DNA of 64,000 nt from Tindallia californiensis (GTDB lineage Bacteria; Bacillota; Clostridia; Peptostreptococcales; Tindalliaceae), in the NCBI RefSeq assembly GCF_900107405.1, contig NZ_FNPV01000003.1, positions 165,580-229,579 of the forward strand, in the 5' to 3' direction. The stretch's first letter is position 1. Every line of letters starts with the position of its first letter. The position numbers were made by a program, and so were the translations under genes. The notes under the pieces were generated by a model, which did not search any database, was not told the origin of the DNA, and worked only from the letters and a program-made list of their open reading frames with translations. Of the stretch, positions 35,545 through 44,329 are shown in pieces.

Positions 35545-37893
35545 TATGTGGGATAATTGCTTAAAATCGATGGGTTTTGCCATGTAATCATCCATTCCTA
35601 CCGCCAAGCATTCTTCTTTATCCTTATTCATGGCATGGGCACTAATGCCAATAATCGGTGTATGCTCATCGGTACGGGATTCAAAGGAACGAATCACCGA
35701 GGTAACTTCCAACCCACTAATGGAAGGAAGTTGTACATCCATTAAAATAAGGTCATATTGGTTTTCTCCATATGCTTCTATGGCTTTTAATCCATCTGCT
35801 ACTACCTCTAAGTCAAATCCCATCTCTTGAGTTAGTTTTTTTAACAGCAGCTGACTTATCTTATCATCTTCAACGGCAAGAATCTTGCTCGGCTTTCTTT
35901 CTGTCGCCAGCAACTCCTCCTCGGATGATTCCGAAAGACAGTTTTCGGATGTTTCCACTCTCAAGGGAAGATCAAAATAGAAAAGACTTCCTTTATGCGG
36001 ACTACTCTCCACATGAACCGTCCCTCCCATTTGTTCTAAGAGTTTATGCACAATGGTCAGACCTAAGCCGGAACCTTGATAGGTTTTTTTATTCGAATCA
36101 TCTAATTGCGTAAAGGTATTAAACAATTGGTGCATTTCTTCCTGATGAATACCAATGCCGGTGTCTTTGATCATAAACCGGAAAATACTGATTGGTGTTT
36201 GATATTCTTTTAATGAAACTTCTACAACAATCTGTCCTTTCTTTGTAAACTTAAAGGCATTTCCTATTAAATGATATAAAACTCTCCGAAGTTTTCCAGC
36301 ATCGCCCCACACTAAAGGGGAAGTGTCCACATGACACTTAAGAAGGAATTGTATCTTTCGTTTTTCTCCCATTTTCTGAAAAGGTTCAACGGATTTTTGA
36401 AGGGTTTTACAAAGATCAAATCGCTCTTCTTTCAGAACAACAGCACTTTGCTCCAGTTTCGAAATATCCAAAAGATCCGCTACTGTATTCATCATCCGGT
36501 CAGATGATTCCTTTAGCATTTCTACCAATTCCTGTTGTTCTGCCGACAATTCTGTGGTCTCCAACAACATGGCCGCTCCATAGATCCCATTCATGGGAGT
36601 GCGCATTTCGTGACTGATATTAGAAAGAAACCGGCTTTTGGCTTCGTTAGCCTGATCAGCCTCTTCTTTTGCCCTTCGGAGTATTTCTTCCTGCTCTTTT
36701 CGATGGCGAATGTCTGTATAAATAATTTGGTGTCCTATTATTTTTTCATCTAAATAGTAGGGTTGGGATCGGATCATAACGGGTACTAGGCATCCGTCTT
36801 TTCTGGTTCTCTGTGTTTCAACTTCCAGATCCAGAGTCACTCTTGCACGGCGATTAAGTTCCTGAGCCGCCTCACGTTGATTTTGGTTAGCAATCAGCTC
36901 ATCAACATGTTTTCCTAACGCTTCCTCAGCTGCATAGTGAAATATTTCTGTAAACCGTTTGTTTATCCTTAAGATAATCCCCTCACAATCAATTAATACC
37001 AAGGCATCCGGTGATGTCCGAAACAATCCGTCCATGATTGCTTTTTGATGCTTTAGTTCCTGGCTGGCTTGAATCCGTTCTGTAATATCATTAAAGAGGA
37101 CAGCAAAGTAACCGGTTTTTGGGCAATAAGCGTCGACTTCATAATAACGATTTAATGCTTTTGAAAACTGGATAAAATGTTCAGATTTTCCGGATAATGC
37201 TACGTTCCCATACCTTTCTATCCATTCCTTCTCCGTTTCTGGCAGTACTTCTAAAACGGTTTTTCCGATCAATTCTTCTTTCTTTAGACCTGTATGCCGC
37301 TCGAAAGCATTATTTACTTCTAAAAATAAGTAGTCACGAGGATTTCCTTCTTCATCGGTGATGATTTGATGATAGGCCATCGCCTGTTTCATTGTATTAT
37401 ATAGTAATTGATACTTTTCTTCACTTTTATGGATTTTATCAATCATCTGTCGCTGTTGGGTAATGTCTTCGTGTATCCCTACCATACCAAGAGGCTTCCC
37501 GTTTTCATCCCGTTCCACAAATCTTCCACGGGCTCTGATCCAACGATAGGAGCCTTTCTTTGTCCTCATGCGGAATACCACATGAAATTCCGGCAGCTCT
37601 CCGTTAAAATGTCTCTCTCTGGCTTCCAGTTCCCTTTTTCGATCTTCTGGATGAATGGCTTCCTTAAAAAAATCCAAGGAGCTTTCCGCTTCATCTAAAG
37701 GGTATCCTAACAACTTTACCCAGGTATCCACGGCTGATATCTTATTAGTACAGTAGTCCGTAGACCAAAGAACAGTGCCTGAATGATGTAAAGCCTGTTT
37801 AAGAATTTTCAGTTCTTGCTGACATTTTTTCAATGCCCGGATGTTTATCTTTTGACCAGGTCTTATGATTCGCTTATTGTTTTTATTAATCAT
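35521..37893 (-). CDS. Cytosolic hybrid histidine kinase with three PAS domains
   Basis: 790 residues without membrane helices. PAS domains at about 40-150, 160-275 and 285-400; HisKA with FLSNISHEMRTPMNG, HATPase (GAFKFTKKGQI region, DTGIGI, GSGLGLTIV), and a C-terminal receiver with DLILMDVQLP carrying the phospho-Asp. No output domain, so phosphate is probably passed to another protein. The middle PAS carries YRWIRARGRFVERDENGKP in its first C-terminal strand, a common PAC form. It converges on the membrane protein gene to its left. Confidence 0.9.
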   Translation of the reverse strand: MINKNNKRIIRPGQKINIRALKKCQQELKILKQALHHSGTVLWSTDYCTNKISAVDTWVKLLGYPLDEAESSLDFFKEAIHPEDRKRELEARERHFNGELPEFHVVFRMRTKKGSYRWIRARGRFVERDENGKPLGMVGIHEDITQQRQMIDKIHKSEEKYQLLYNTMKQAMAYHQIITDEEGNPRDYLFLEVNNAFERHTGLKKEELIGKTVLEVLPETEKEWIERYGNVALSGKSEHFIQFSKALNRYYEVDAYCPKTGYFAVLFNDITERIQASQELKHQKAIMDGLFRTSPDALVLIDCEGIILRINKRFTEIFHYAAEEALGKHVDELIANQNQREAAQELNRRARVTLDLEVETQRTRKDGCLVPVMIRSQPYYLDEKIIGHQIIYTDIRHRKEQEEILRRAKEEADQANEAKSRFLSNISHEMRTPMNGIYGAAMLLETTELSAEQQELVEMLKESSDRMMNTVADLLDISKLEQSAVVLKEERFDLCKTLQKSVEPFQKMGEKRKIQFLLKCHVDTSPLVWGDAGKLRRVLYHLIGNAFKFTKKGQIVVEVSLKEYQTPISIFRFMIKDTGIGIHQEEMHQLFNTFTQLDDSNKKTYQGSGLGLTIVHKLLEQMGGTVHVESSPHKGSLFYFDLPLRVETSENCLSESSEEELLATERKPSKILAVEDDKISQLLLKKLTQEMGFDLEVVADGLKAIEAYGENQYDLILMDVQLPSISGLEVTSVIRSFESRTDEHTPIIGISAHAMNKDKEECLAVGMDDYMAKPIDFKQLSHIIKKWTHK

Positions 37894-37964
37894 TCAGCAC
37901 CTCCACCCTCTTATTTCTTCACTTCGTCATAAGATATACCCTAAAAACTTGTTTTTATAGCACA

Positions 37965-37999
37965 AAAAACAGGCCCTGTTCTTCCAGAGCCTGTTTTTA
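37965..37999 (-). terminator. Terminator after the TSUP permease gene
   Basis: AAAAACAGGC-CTG / CAG-GCCTGTTTTT with one bulge; the T-run is present in both directions but it lies right after the TSUP stop codon on minus. Confidence 0.85.
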
Positions 38000-38012
38000 C
38001 GAGTGCTTTATT

Positions 38013-38897
38013 TTATTTTTCTGTTGCTACATGATCAGCAGCCACTTCTGTATTCATCATTCCTGCTCTTAACATTGTAATCGCTGTATAAATAATGATA
38101 CCAATTACTAACCAGGTTAATACATTAATCGGTAATCCAGTTACCAGATAAGCTGCAATAAACACAGCTGGGATACCACCAAGGGTTAAACCAAGCGCCG
38201 CTTTAGCATCAAAAGCGCCATTTTTAAGGAACTTAGAGCTTCCTACTGGCATTAAGTAAGCGCAAGATCCCATCATGATTGGGAAAGCAACGATAGGGCT
38301 CATTCCTAAAGCATATACCAATGCCATACAAGGTGCATACAGGCCAATCCCTAAGGTCATTAAAGCGCCCAAAAAGAAGTTAACGACTACACCAATAACC
38401 AGCGGTAATCCTGTAAGACCAACAGCTTCTCCACCTCCTGGCATAATCCCTACCTGACCAGCAAACATAAAGGCAGCTGTTACAAATAATGCAAAACCCA
38501 TTCCTAACTGAACTTTTTTCTCTGGCAATCCAGAAACAATATCAGCACCAAAGAAAGCACCACCAGCCGCTGCTAGCAACATTAACACCAAGGTTAATGG
38601 CTCTACTTCTACACGTTGAATAAAGATAAAAGACATTACTACTACAGGCAGGGTATGACCTACGTTTAGTGAACCTGGAATAACACGGTCCGGAGCAAGG
38701 TTTGCGCCTTTTAACCATGCGGTTGTTGGTGCAAAAGATCCGATTCCTAAGGTGTCAAAAAAGTTGGTCACAAATCCTACGGCAATTCGATGGAATCCTG
38801 GGCTACCTGACGGGCTATCTTTGTAAACTTTAATCCAGTTGAACACAAACCATAGGGTCATAACCCCAAGAACTCCTAATACAGCATTAGCTAACAT
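38013..38897 (-). CDS. TSUP (TauE/SafE) family membrane permease in prd cluster
   Basis: 294 residues, about eight to nine membrane helices, starting with the family's MLANAVLGVLGVMTLWFVFNW type helix, and with GSFAPTTAWLKGANLAPDRVIPGSLN and AFPIMMGSCAYLMPVGSSKF loops. TSUP proteins move small sulfur or carboxylate anions. Immediately downstream of prdF (99-nt gap, same strand), it might export the product 5-aminovalerate or act on another metabolite, which is inference only. A TATAAT-like box upstream could give it its own weak promoter. Confidence 0.8.
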   Translation of the reverse strand: MLANAVLGVLGVMTLWFVFNWIKVYKDSPSGSPGFHRIAVGFVTNFFDTLGIGSFAPTTAWLKGANLAPDRVIPGSLNVGHTLPVVVMSFIFIQRVEVEPLTLVLMLLAAAGGAFFGADIVSGLPEKKVQLGMGFALFVTAAFMFAGQVGIMPGGGEAVGLTGLPLVIGVVVNFFLGALMTLGIGLYAPCMALVYALGMSPIVAFPIMMGSCAYLMPVGSSKFLKNGAFDAKAALGLTLGGIPAVFIAAYLVTGLPINVLTWLVIGIIIYTAITMLRAGMMNTEVAADHVATEK

Positions 38898-38996
38898 ATA
38901 ATTCCCTCCTTAAATTCTTTTCTTTATTATTTTATTTATTATATCATGGAGAAAGCAGGTTTCTCCTTTTTTTATTCTGTTATCCTTATTTTTTTC

Positions 38997-40001
38997 TTAC
39001 AGAGAAAAACCGTGCTTCAGTGGATCGTCCGGATCGATGACAAAATGGTTAAATCCTGTGATATAAGCGCTTCCTGTAATTTCCGGAATAACCGCTTTAA
39101 AGTCACCCACTTCAGTAGTTTCCATAATTCTTCCTTTGAACATAGTACCTGTAATGCTTTCGTATACAAACTTTTCATCAATGCCCAGCTGTCCTTTTGC
39201 ATGTAAGGTAGCTAGTTTTGCACTGGTACCAGTACCGCAAGGTGATCTGTCCAGCTGACCCTGTCCAAAGACAACTACATTTTTGTAATCCGCTTCTTCA
39301 TTGCTAGCCTCATCGTAGATTTCCACTAAGTCCACTGTCTTAATATGCTTTTGCTCTGGATGTTGCATTTCAACTGTATTGTTTACAATATCACGAATTT
39401 TAAGTCCTAGCTTTAAGAGTACATCTGCTTGTTCCATCTCTACTTTAACGCCTAATTCTTTAGCGTTAATGATGGCAAAGAAACTACCGCCGAAGGAAAT
39501 ATCCATTTTTACATCGCCTATCTCAGGCACTTGAATCACCACGTCTTCTTTATAAAGGAAGGATGGAACATTTACAATGGATACTTCTTTTGCTTTTCCG
39601 TCTTCTACTTTTACTTTTGCTTTGATTAATCCAGCAGGAGACTCCATCACTAAGTTTGTGTAGGGTTCTTCTACTTCAACCATTCCAGCTTCTACAGCTA
39701 CGGTAGCCGCACCGATAGAACCATGGCCGCACATATTTAAGTATCCGCCGCCATCCATGAAAATAATACCGAAATCGGCTTCTTCTACGGTTGATGCCGT
39801 AATAATAGAACCAAACATATCGTTATGGCCTCTTGGTTCATGCATTAAAGAAGTTCTCATATAGTCCAGATTGTTTTCAAGATGGCTTTTTTTGTCTGCC
39901 ATAGTCGTTCCTGGAATTTGAGGAATTCCTCCAACCACAATTCGAGTTGGTTCTCCCATGGTGTGTGAATCAATGGTGTGAATGCCTTTTGTAAATTTCA
40001 T
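38997..40001 (-). CDS. prdF: Proline racemase
   Basis: 334 residues. The two catalytic Cys of the racemase family are present: in GYLNMCGHGSIGAA (about residue 91) and in DRSPCGTGTSAKLAT (about 255). It makes D-proline, the substrate of proline reductase, from L-proline. Cytosolic. Starts 4 nt after prdE, ribosome site GAGGGGG. Last gene of the prd operon proper. Confidence 0.95.
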   Translation of the reverse strand: MKFTKGIHTIDSHTMGEPTRIVVGGIPQIPGTTMADKKSHLENNLDYMRTSLMHEPRGHNDMFGSIITASTVEEADFGIIFMDGGGYLNMCGHGSIGAATVAVEAGMVEVEEPYTNLVMESPAGLIKAKVKVEDGKAKEVSIVNVPSFLYKEDVVIQVPEIGDVKMDISFGGSFFAIINAKELGVKVEMEQADVLLKLGLKIRDIVNNTVEMQHPEQKHIKTVDLVEIYDEASNEEADYKNVVVFGQGQLDRSPCGTGTSAKLATLHAKGQLGIDEKFVYESITGTMFKGRIMETTEVGDFKAVIPEITGSAYITGFNHFVIDPDDPLKHGFSL

Positions 40002-40005
40002 TGTT

Positions 40006-40467
40006 TTACCCCCTCATTTTTAGTTTCAGGAAAGCCAGTGCTTTTCTGGCATCAAGCCGATTCATATTGTTTTCGCCTACATTTTCTGTTTCGATGCCTG
40101 CTTCTGATTTATTAATATCCACAATCGCATCCATATACTGGTTTTTCACTACAAAATTTGCTTGTGTTCCGATAAAGCTAAGGCCCGTAACCGGTATCCC
40201 TCGCTTTCCAATTTCTTCAATGGTATTCGCATAATCTACATGACTGTTTCCCCAGCCATCGACAGATACAATAACGCCATCCACCCGCATGGCTTCCAGC
40301 CATGCAGCCGTTCTTTTTCCTACAAAATATTTTTCATCATTGCTTTGTGGGGTGCCAACAATAATGACGCCCGTTAGATCAATATCTTGATCCGTTTCCA
40401 GAACATCTAGCAGTGGATCTCGAAAATGATGCAATGTTGTTTCCTTAGTTGATGGTCCGACTCCCAT
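40006..40467 (-). CDS. prdE: PrdE, paralogue of the PrdA C-terminal part
   Basis: 153 residues, resembling PrdA from just after its pyruvoyl cleavage site: MGVGPSTKETTLHHFRDPL against CIGPASKENSRHYWREPL, and then VGTPQSNDEKYFVGKR against VGSPQANSEKFYVSDR. The essential Cys is not present; Met-Gly occupies its place, so no pyruvoyl group can form. Probably pairs with PrdD, encoded 15 nt upstream, as a heteromer mimicking processed PrdA. Function is not established; the genes are regular members of prd operons. Confidence 0.92.
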   Translation of the reverse strand: MGVGPSTKETTLHHFRDPLLDVLETDQDIDLTGVIIVGTPQSNDEKYFVGKRTAAWLEAMRVDGVIVSVDGWGNSHVDYANTIEEIGKRGIPVTGLSFIGTQANFVVKNQYMDAIVDINKSEAGIETENVGENNMNRLDARKALAFLKLKMRG

Positions 40468-40482
40468 AAATAATCACCTACC

Positions 40483-41247
40483 CTATGTCATCGCCCGTAG
40501 AGCACCATCTCTGTATTCGTTAGGCGACAGAATAATGGGAACGTTTGCCATATCAATAATCGATCGGCCACCTTCCATTCCGGATGGTTCTTTGGACAAT
40601 AACTGATTATCGTACATAGCGCCCTGACCGGCCACTTGTTTTACAATGGCTACTTTTTTCCCACTGGGATTGTTTCGGTCATAAAACTCATGTTTTTCTG
40701 TATAGGAACGGCTATCTGCTTTTTTCAACAGATTTCGTATTTCCTGTATAAAATCATCGCAGCATCGATGAGCCTGAAGAATGGCGGCTCGATTAGTGCC
40801 TTGTTTTTCTTTTAATGTCACATTAAAAGAAATAATATAATCTCCTTCCGATGGTGTGCCAGCCTTATTCAGCACTAGCTTTTCTTTAAGCGTTCCTTCG
40901 GAAGAACCAAATTCAGCTACTTGTTGACCCGCTTCGTCAACCCCTGTCAGCATGACATACACTCCGGTTAATGTATGGGTGGTTCCTTCTCCAAGATTAC
41001 CCAATACTTTTGTTGAAATCGGAATGATATCCATGATGCTGTTTGTCCATCGGTCATGTTTTTTGGGTTCAATAATTTCCAGTTGAATATCCTTGATCTG
41101 TTCATAATTTGACATTTTTTTATCAAAATTAGGCATAGTAATCGAAAGTTTTTGGTTCTCTATCTTTGTCTGACCTCCCATTGTCACCTGATTAATATGG
41201 AAGGTTTTAATGACTAATCTTCTGTACTGTTTCTCTTTGACTGACAT
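40483..41247 (-). CDS. prdD: PrdD, paralogue of the PrdA N-terminal part
   Basis: 254 residues, similar to PrdA residues about 183-430: LVIKTFHINQVTMGGQTKIE against LVKKHFKIDKVEMADETKIE, VAEFGSSEGTLKEKL against IGEFGSSEGELEKNI, and at the end VPIILSPNEYRDGALRAMT against VPVVLSPLEVLDGGIHALT. It ends exactly at the Thr preceding the cleaved Cys in PrdA. It lacks the N-terminal Ala/Pro-rich part of PrdA. Role with PrdE unknown. Ribosome site AGGGTGA. Confidence 0.92.
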   Translation of the reverse strand: MSVKEKQYRRLVIKTFHINQVTMGGQTKIENQKLSITMPNFDKKMSNYEQIKDIQLEIIEPKKHDRWTNSIMDIIPISTKVLGNLGEGTTHTLTGVYVMLTGVDEAGQQVAEFGSSEGTLKEKLVLNKAGTPSEGDYIISFNVTLKEKQGTNRAAILQAHRCCDDFIQEIRNLLKKADSRSYTEKHEFYDRNNPSGKKVAIVKQVAGQGAMYDNQLLSKEPSGMEGGRSIIDMANVPIILSPNEYRDGALRAMT

Positions 41248-41314
41248 AAAATCACCCTATACTTTTAAGTTCTTCCGGCCGGAAAAATCCGGCCGGACTT
41301 TCAGATGATTAATT

Positions 41315-42043
41315 CTATACCTTTGCGATGTATTCGTAAGGTAGTGGAACAATTTTTCCTGCACTTGTAATTTCTACCAATTGGTTCAATGAATCAATAC
41401 AAATATTTTTTTGCATTTCTACATCATTTGGCGCCCCTGCATTAGCACCCATTGGTACTAGTGGTGCAACGGCTCTTGGTGTACCATTTTGTCTTACAAC
41501 TGGCGGTAATGCCGCAATGATAATTGTAGGAATCCCCGATTCCTCTATCGCTCGCTGTACAATAACAGCGGAACGGTGGCAGGTACCTCAGCCAGCGGTT
41601 AGAAGAACGGCATCAACGCCTTCTTCGTTAAGCTGTTTGGCAATTTCCGGACCAGTTTCTTCTCTGAACTTTGTCTGGTCTCCACCGCCACCCATAAATC
41701 CATGATTTACAGAAGATATTGCTTTGATAAACCCTTCTTCCGCTAATTCACGAATTCGGTCAATCGGAAACATGCAGTTAATGTCTTTGTTAACATCCGC
41801 ATTGTCGTAACCACCGTGGGATACCATCATGTCTTCAACAGGAGCATCTCCTGGGATCACGCGGAAAGAAAAGTCTCCTGCTAGGTTAAACCTCTTGTCG
41901 GACTGCAAATGCACGCCGGCTGCGGTTACAAGAGCTATTTTCATATCTTTAAGCTCTTTTGTTACCGGTGTCCAGACAGGAGGAGGGGTAATAGGTACGA
42001 ATATTTCTGACTGTAGATTTTTTACAATGGTCATATCAGCCAT
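41315..42043 (-). CDS. prdB: D-proline reductase subunit PrdB, selenoprotein
   Basis: 242 residues when the UGA at 41588-41590 is read as selenocysteine (Sec152); an ordinary translation stops there at 151 residues. Codons after the UGA continue without interruption: GTCHRSAVIVQRAIEESG, ending YEYIAKV. The redox motif is U-G-T-C (Sec152, Cys155). In proline reductase the Sec attacks D-proline bound at the pyruvoyl group of PrdA, and the ring opens to 5-aminovalerate. A short hairpin follows the UGA. Starts 2 nt after the small prd gene, ribosome site AAAGGAGG. Confidence 0.97.
41553..41570 (-). promoter_or_regulatory. SECIS-like hairpin after the prdB UGA
   Basis: CGCTGT-TATTGT-ACAGCG, starting 17 nt after the UGA, the spacing and size of bacterial selenocysteine insertion hairpins read by SelB. 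Confidence 0.75.
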
Positions 42044-42045
42044 GA

Positions 42046-42306
42046 TTATGCCTCCTTTGTTTGTTTATTTCTATTCTTCTTTTCAATATTGCTGACATAG
42101 GTCTCATTCACTTCTTCGCTCAGCACTTCGACAAAACTCATGTTCAGACCAACTTCCTGTCCCACTTTCAGCGGGTAATCATTGATCAACATCCGCATGG
42201 GAACCTTCAGGAATCCTAGTCTTCCTTTCAGATCGATGGATACAGCTCCATCTTTTACTTCGATAATAATACCTTCTATATAAATAATCTTGTCTCCATA
42301 TTTCAT
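42046..42306 (-). CDS. Small conserved prd-operon protein
   Basis: 86 residues from ATG at 42306. A compact acidic/hydrophobic protein, MKYGDKIIYIEGIIIEVKDGAVSIDLKGRLGFLKVPMRMLI, with beta-barrel-like hydrophobic pattern, resembling small proteins found between prdA and prdB in other clostridial clusters. No catalytic residues can be named. A start 15 residues upstream (42351) is also open, but GAGGGTG stands 7 nt before 42306 and no good site precedes 42351. A role in assembly of the reductase is inferred from position. Confidence 0.75.
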   Translation of the reverse strand: MKYGDKIIYIEGIIIEVKDGAVSIDLKGRLGFLKVPMRMLINDYPLKVGQEVGLNMSFVEVLSEEVNETYVSNIEKKNRNKQTKEA

Positions 42307-42392
42307 CATTTCACCCTCAATCTGAGTATTCCTAATGGTTAGTCTGCTCATGATCTTCTGCTGAATTTTGTTAAATGAGTAGGTTGCCTAAC

Positions 42393-44300
42393 CTATGCTT
42401 CCGGCTCGTAAATTTCTAATCGTTTCTTGCTTTTGGGTAGAATCTGCTCGTTTGGAACTAAGTCCATTTCCATGCCCATTTGTTGTTCAATCATATCAAT
42501 ATTGTTTTCTTTTACTACTGGATTGAACTTTCTTTCCGGTTCTTTAATTTCTTCACCAGCCATGGCTGCTTTTAACATTAAAGTAGCTCGAATCGCATCT
42601 TCTTCGCAAAGTGTGTTGTTGGCCAGGATTTCGTTTTCGATTCCTTGGTCTGATTTATTATGATCTACCATGTATTTCATGTATTCGTTCCCAACAACCA
42701 AAGCTCCTTGTTGAGCGCAGAAAGACATTCCTACAACGGTTACTTCTCGCTGTCCCACTTGCTCATGATGGCTGGCAAAATCAATGTGATTGTTTCCAAA
42801 GCCTTCTGTAGTGATAAACGCTCCATCAAGATCTAGGGCTTCTACTAAGAAACCAAGTCTGTCCGATACGTAGAATTTCTCAGAGTTAGCCTGAGGAGAA
42901 CCTACAAAGACAACGCCTGCCAGGTCTAATTCTTCGTCTTTCATCACATGCTCAACCAATGGCTCTCTCCAGTAATGACGAGAATTTTCCTTTGACGCTG
43001 GTCCGATGCAAGTCAGAGCATGAATACCGCCATCCAGAACTTCTAATGGGGATAATACTACTGGTACGTTGCCTAGGTCTACGTTTGGCTTTCCACCAAC
43101 GATTCCAACCGGCTCTACTGGTAAGATCAGGTTGTCATGCATTGCACCTTGACCCATTACTTCCTTAATGATAAGGACTTTCTTTTTGCCTGGTCTTCTA
43201 TATTGAACCAATTCTTCTTCTTCCACAACTAGGTTTTCATCCAGTTTTTTCATCGCTTCACGAATTTCCTGAGTGATAAAGTCGGTTGCTTTGTGAGCCG
43301 CCAATGGTCCCGGACGCTCCATGTTCATTTTTTCTTTAATCACAACTTCTGTTTTGATCAGGATATCGCCTTTATCAGGTGCTCCCGGACGACCCCACAT
43401 AATGTTCTTCTCAAGTTCACCTTCAGAAGAACCGAACTCGCCGATCTGAACGCCTTTTTCGTCTGTTCCTGTCACTACCATAACAACGCCATCTAATACT
43501 CTCGTCGCTCCTGTTCCTAACTTGCAGTCAGGTTCTTTGGTAGCAATTGGCTGAACATCCATAATTGTTTCAGAATACTGATTGTAGTTTTCTTCTGGAA
43601 TAATGTCTACTTTGATAGAAGTCACAAGGTCACTTACCTTTACAGCATCATCGCAAACATTGTTTCGTAAGTATAGAGTAGTTCCTTCGATTTTTGTTTC
43701 ATCAGCCATTTCTACTTTATCAATTTTAAAGTGTTTCTTAACCAATGAACGCATTTTTTTTGCTTCTACCGGTGCTGAAACAGCTTCAGTAGCTGTCTGA
43801 CCAGCGGCTGGTACTGCTGCAGCTGGAGCATTGCCGGCGGCAACAGGCGCACTGCTGGCTACCCCGCCTGTTAAACCAATAGGAAATTCAAGGTCAATGT
43901 TTTTTCCTTCTCCAATATGAATCTTTACAACGCCACCAGCATTTTGTACTACTGGTTGTTGAACAGCTTCACTTACTGGTGCTGCTGGTTGTGTAGCAAC
44001 TTCTTGTACTACCGCTTCTTTTTCTTCTTTTTCTTCTGATTCTATTGCCTGGATTCCTTCCACTACATCTGGAGTAAGAGGAGTAAGAGAATCAACGGTT
44101 TTAGTAACCTTTGCTCCTAATACCTCTCCAATTTTCAAACAATTTTCTGGTACGGTTAGTAATCCAGAATCTTCCAGATCCGGAAAAATCGCCGGATCTT
44201 CAAGGTTGCTTGCTTCCAGAACGGTTCCTGCTTCTGTTCTGCAGCACACAACCGCAACTTTGTTCATGTTTTTCTTTGCAGCTTCTGCTGAAATTGCCAT
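42393..44300 (-). CDS. prdA: D-proline reductase proprotein PrdA
   Basis: 635 residues. Self-cleaving proprotein: the site is HALT-CIGPASK, cut between Thr430 and Cys431, turning Cys431 into the pyruvoyl cofactor. This gives about 430 residues (near 45 kDa) and 205 residues (near 23 kDa), matching known reductase subunits. A low-complexity Ala/Pro/Val stretch at about 95-180 links an N-terminal unit to the reductase domain. PrdA and PrdB together reduce D-proline to 5-aminovalerate. It lies 29 nt after prdC; ribosome site AGGAGG. Confidence 0.97.
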   Translation of the reverse strand: MAISAEAAKKNMNKVAVVCCRTEAGTVLEASNLEDPAIFPDLEDSGLLTVPENCLKIGEVLGAKVTKTVDSLTPLTPDVVEGIQAIESEEKEEKEAVVQEVATQPAAPVSEAVQQPVVQNAGGVVKIHIGEGKNIDLEFPIGLTGGVASSAPVAAGNAPAAAVPAAGQTATEAVSAPVEAKKMRSLVKKHFKIDKVEMADETKIEGTTLYLRNNVCDDAVKVSDLVTSIKVDIIPEENYNQYSETIMDVQPIATKEPDCKLGTGATRVLDGVVMVVTGTDEKGVQIGEFGSSEGELEKNIMWGRPGAPDKGDILIKTEVVIKEKMNMERPGPLAAHKATDFITQEIREAMKKLDENLVVEEEELVQYRRPGKKKVLIIKEVMGQGAMHDNLILPVEPVGIVGGKPNVDLGNVPVVLSPLEVLDGGIHALTCIGPASKENSRHYWREPLVEHVMKDEELDLAGVVFVGSPQANSEKFYVSDRLGFLVEALDLDGAFITTEGFGNNHIDFASHHEQVGQREVTVVGMSFCAQQGALVVGNEYMKYMVDHNKSDQGIENEILANNTLCEEDAIRATLMLKAAMAGEEIKEPERKFNPVVKENNIDMIEQQMGMEMDLVPNEQILPKSKKRLEIYEPEA

Positions 44301-44329
44301 GCGAATCGCCTCCTATTCTTATTGTTTCA

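Noticed and set aside
38944-38970. Hairpin GGAGAAA/TTTCTCC after prdF as terminator of the prd operon.
   Set aside because: The T-run follows on plus, not on minus, and no plus-strand gene ends here. On minus it would not terminate.
41588-42043. prdB as a frameshifted or truncated pseudogene.
   Set aside because: The frame resumes in phase with conserved residues after a single UGA; it is the known Sec codon of PrdB.
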